Shown: piece after piece, positions 9,807 through 11,349 of the stretch
How positions within the stretch are numbered: position 1 is the first letter of the stretch
Layout of the letters: each line of letters opens with the position of its first letter
From: Oscillospiraceae bacterium
GTDB taxonomy: Bacteria > Bacillota > Clostridia > Oscillospirales > Ruminococcaceae
Assembly: GCA_017396055.1 (NCBI GenBank)
Contig: JAFQND010000301.1
Coordinates: 1-11,349 of the forward strand
Direction of reading: 5' to 3'
DNA: 11,349 nucleotides
Program-made: the position numbers and the translations under genes
Notes under the pieces: model-generated
Databases searched by the model: none
What the model was told of the DNA's origin: nothing
Seen by the model: the letters and a program-made list of their open reading frames with translations, nothing else

Positions 9807-11309
9807 ATGCTTCAAAACAGAAAGATCGTTCTGATCATGACCGACTCCCAGCGCTGGGATATGGTCAACTGCTACCGTGAGACCGGTCTGAAGACCCCCA
9901 ACATCGACCGCCTTGCCGCTGAAGGTGTCCGCTGCGAACGCGCCTATACCACGCAGCCTGTCTGTCAGCCTGCCCGTGCCGGTATCTTTACCGGTCAGTA
10001 TCCTCACTCGGTCGGCAGCTGGACCAACAGCTACGGCATCTCTGACACTGCTCATTCGGTGGGCGAGCGCCTCGCTCTTGACGGCGTTCACACTGCCTAT
10101 ATCGGTAAATGGCATCTGGACGGCGGCGATTATTTCGGTCTGGGCAAATGCCCCAAAGGCTGGGATGCCGATTACTGGTATGACATGAAATGCTATCTGG
10201 ACGAACTGACCGAAGAAGAACGTCTCATGTCCCGTCAGCCCTGGCAGATGGCCGAGCGCGATTTCTCGCCCGAATTCCTGTACGGCCACCGCGTTTCCAA
10301 CCGCGCTATCGATTTCCTGCAGAAATACAATCAGGATGACTTCTTCCTGGTCGTTTCCTATGACGAGCCCCATGACCCCTTCCTCTGTCCTCCTCCTTAC
10401 TCCACCATGTACAAGGATTTCTGCTTCCCCAAGAGCGAGAATATCTGGGATACCATGGAGGGCAAACCCGAGCACCAGAAAGTCTGGGGCGCACGCAATG
10501 CTGCCCTCGATAAGGATGCGCTGGAACTGAAAGAACCTTATTTCTTCGGCTGCAACAGCTATGTTGACGAAGAGATCGGCCGTGTTGTCGACGCCATCGA
10601 GCAGTATGCTCCTGATGCGATCGTGATCTATACTTCTGACCACGGCGATATGATGTATTCCCACGGTCTGTGGGCAAAGGGCCCCTGCGCTTACGACGAG
10701 ATCACCCGCATTCCCTTTATCGTCAAAGGTCCCGGCATCCCCAAAGGTGTTGTGGACACGAATCCCGTCTCCCACATCAACATCACTCCCACCGTTCTGG
10801 AACTGATGGGTGCCAAGCTGCCTCCCGTGCTGGAAGGAAAGAGCATGCTTGCCGAGCTGGAAGATCCCTCTGTCCGCACCAACGAGTATGTCTTTACCGA
10901 ATTCGGCCGCTATGAGGTCGACCATGACGGCTTCGGCGGTCTGCAGGTCATGCGTGCCGTCTTTGACGGCCGGTACAAGCTGGTGCTGAACCTGCTGACC
11001 AGTGACGAACTGTATGATATGGACAATGACCCTGCCGAGATGCACAACCTGATCGATGATCCGGCACTGGCTGCTGTCCGCGACCGTCTGCATGACGCGA
11101 TCCTCGAAAACATGAACGTTACCCGTGACCCCTTCCGCGGATATTACTGGGAGCGCCGTCCCTGGAGAACCGACGCTTCTCCCGCCGACTGGGAATATAC
11201 CCTGATGACCCGTCAGCGTGAAGAGGACGAGCGTTTCGAGTCCCGTCAGCTGGACTACTCCACCGGCCTTGTGATGAAAGAGGCTTCCCGCAAAAAAGCA
11301 AAAATCTGA
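9807..11309 (+). CDS. Type I (formylglycine-dependent) sulfatase, Cys-type, cytoplasmic
   Basis: This 500-residue protein has all main S1 sulfatase landmarks. The nucleophile signature CQPAR lies at 53-57 and continues GIFTGQYPHSVG, so Cys53 would become formylglycine. A metal-binding start TDSQRWDM lies at 12-19, with Asp13. YIGKWH (98-103) gives Lys101 and His103, EPHDPF (187-192) gives His189, TSDHGD (276-281) gives Asp278 and His279, and WAKG (289-292) gives Lys291. Cys-type enzymes in anaerobes are activated by the radical SAM enzyme anSME, which is not in this window. There is no signal peptide, so it should act in the cytoplasm on imported sulfated sugars; the exact substrate cannot be told. 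The ribosome binding site GAAAGGAAGG (9789-9798) is 8 bases from the ATG. Codons are strongly biased to C-ending forms, hinting at high expression. Confidence 0.95.
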   Translation: MLQNRKIVLIMTDSQRWDMVNCYRETGLKTPNIDRLAAEGVRCERAYTTQPVCQPARAGIFTGQYPHSVGSWTNSYGISDTAHSVGERLALDGVHTAYIGKWHLDGGDYFGLGKCPKGWDADYWYDMKCYLDELTEEERLMSRQPWQMAERDFSPEFLYGHRVSNRAIDFLQKYNQDDFFLVVSYDEPHDPFLCPPPYSTMYKDFCFPKSENIWDTMEGKPEHQKVWGARNAALDKDALELKEPYFFGCNSYVDEEIGRVVDAIEQYAPDAIVIYTSDHGDMMYSHGLWAKGPCAYDEITRIPFIVKGPGIPKGVVDTNPVSHINITPTVLELMGAKLPPVLEGKSMLAELEDPSVRTNEYVFTEFGRYEVDHDGFGGLQVMRAVFDGRYKLVLNLLTSDELYDMDNDPAEMHNLIDDPALAAVRDRLHDAILENMNVTRDPFRGYYWERRPWRTDASPADWEYTLMTRQREEDERFESRQLDYSTGLVMKEASRKKAKI

Positions 11310-11316
11310 TGATCCC

Positions 11317-11342
11317 GCCCGCCTTTCCAATGGAAGGCGGGC
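11317..11342 (+). terminator. Probable terminator after the sulfatase gene
   Basis: GCCCGCCTTTC (11317-11327) pairs with GGAAGGCGGGC (11332-11342), with one G-U pair and a 4-base loop, 8 bases after the stop. The run that follows is short (ATTTGCC) and the window ends, so strength is uncertain. Confidence 0.7.
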
Positions 11343-11349
11343 ATTTGCC

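Noticed and set aside
9660..11330. Minus-strand open frame of 556 codons opposite the sulfatase
   Set aside because: The plus strand carries every sulfatase active-site motif; the antisense frame is a by-product of C-ending codons.
1..11349. CRISPR arrays, tRNA or rRNA genes, insertion sequences, prophage or attachment sites
   Set aside because: No regularly spaced repeats outside the LRR and wall-binding coding tracts, no cloverleaf or rRNA-like sequence, and no transposase or integrase frame were seen.

Overview
The window looks like chromosomal DNA from an anaerobic, spore-forming Firmicute of class Clostridia, probably a gut Oscillospiraceae or Lachnospiraceae relative. The evidence is a complete cotJA-cotJB-cotJC spore-coat operon, GGAGG-type ribosome binding sites, an envelope protein with choline-binding-type (CW_binding) repeats, and a Cys-type sulfatase of the kind activated by an oxygen-sensitive radical SAM enzyme. 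The genus cannot be settled from the sequence alone. No tRNA, rRNA, insertion sequence, prophage or CRISPR array is visible.

Layout. Positions 1-497 (minus) hold the N-terminal part of a SASA/SGNH-type carbohydrate esterase with a good SigA promoter. Positions 599-1670 (minus) hold the cotJ operon. Positions 1751-6501 form what I read as an ECF sigma-factor island. It contains a lipoprotein gene (+), an anti-sigma gene and its ECF sigma gene (-), then a divergent large secreted leucine-rich-repeat/EF-hand/cell-wall-binding protein (+) followed by a Nudix hydrolase (+). Strong bidirectional hairpin terminators close both convergent gene pairs. Positions 6509-11342 form a carbohydrate module: a GlcN6P-deaminase-like protein and a DUF4838 (GH163-related) glycosidase candidate in one minus-strand operon, a small XRE-type regulator (-), and a divergent type I sulfatase (+).

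Main result. The same bipartite element, TGCAAC-N17-(C/A)GTAT(T/A), stands upstream of three transcription units: the lipoprotein (1751-1779), the sigma/anti-sigma operon (3931-3959, minus) and the LRR surface protein (4048-4076). Its form (AAC in the -35, CGTAT in the -10) fits ECF sigma promoters. The simplest reading is a self-contained, autoregulated envelope-stress regulon in which the sigma factor switches on itself, a lipoprotein and a surface protein. The two signalling genes and the lipoprotein also appear to use non-ATG starts (TTG, TTG, GTG), chosen from Shine-Dalgarno spacing.

In the carbohydrate module, the glycosidase candidate, deaminase homologue and sulfatase all lack signal peptides. 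This suggests cytoplasmic processing of imported, sulfated, N-acetylhexosamine-containing oligosaccharides. The deaminase homologue keeps most NagB active-site residues but has Asn where E. coli NagB has catalytic Asp141, so its reaction may differ. These functions are inferred from motif recognition by eye; no database search was possible.
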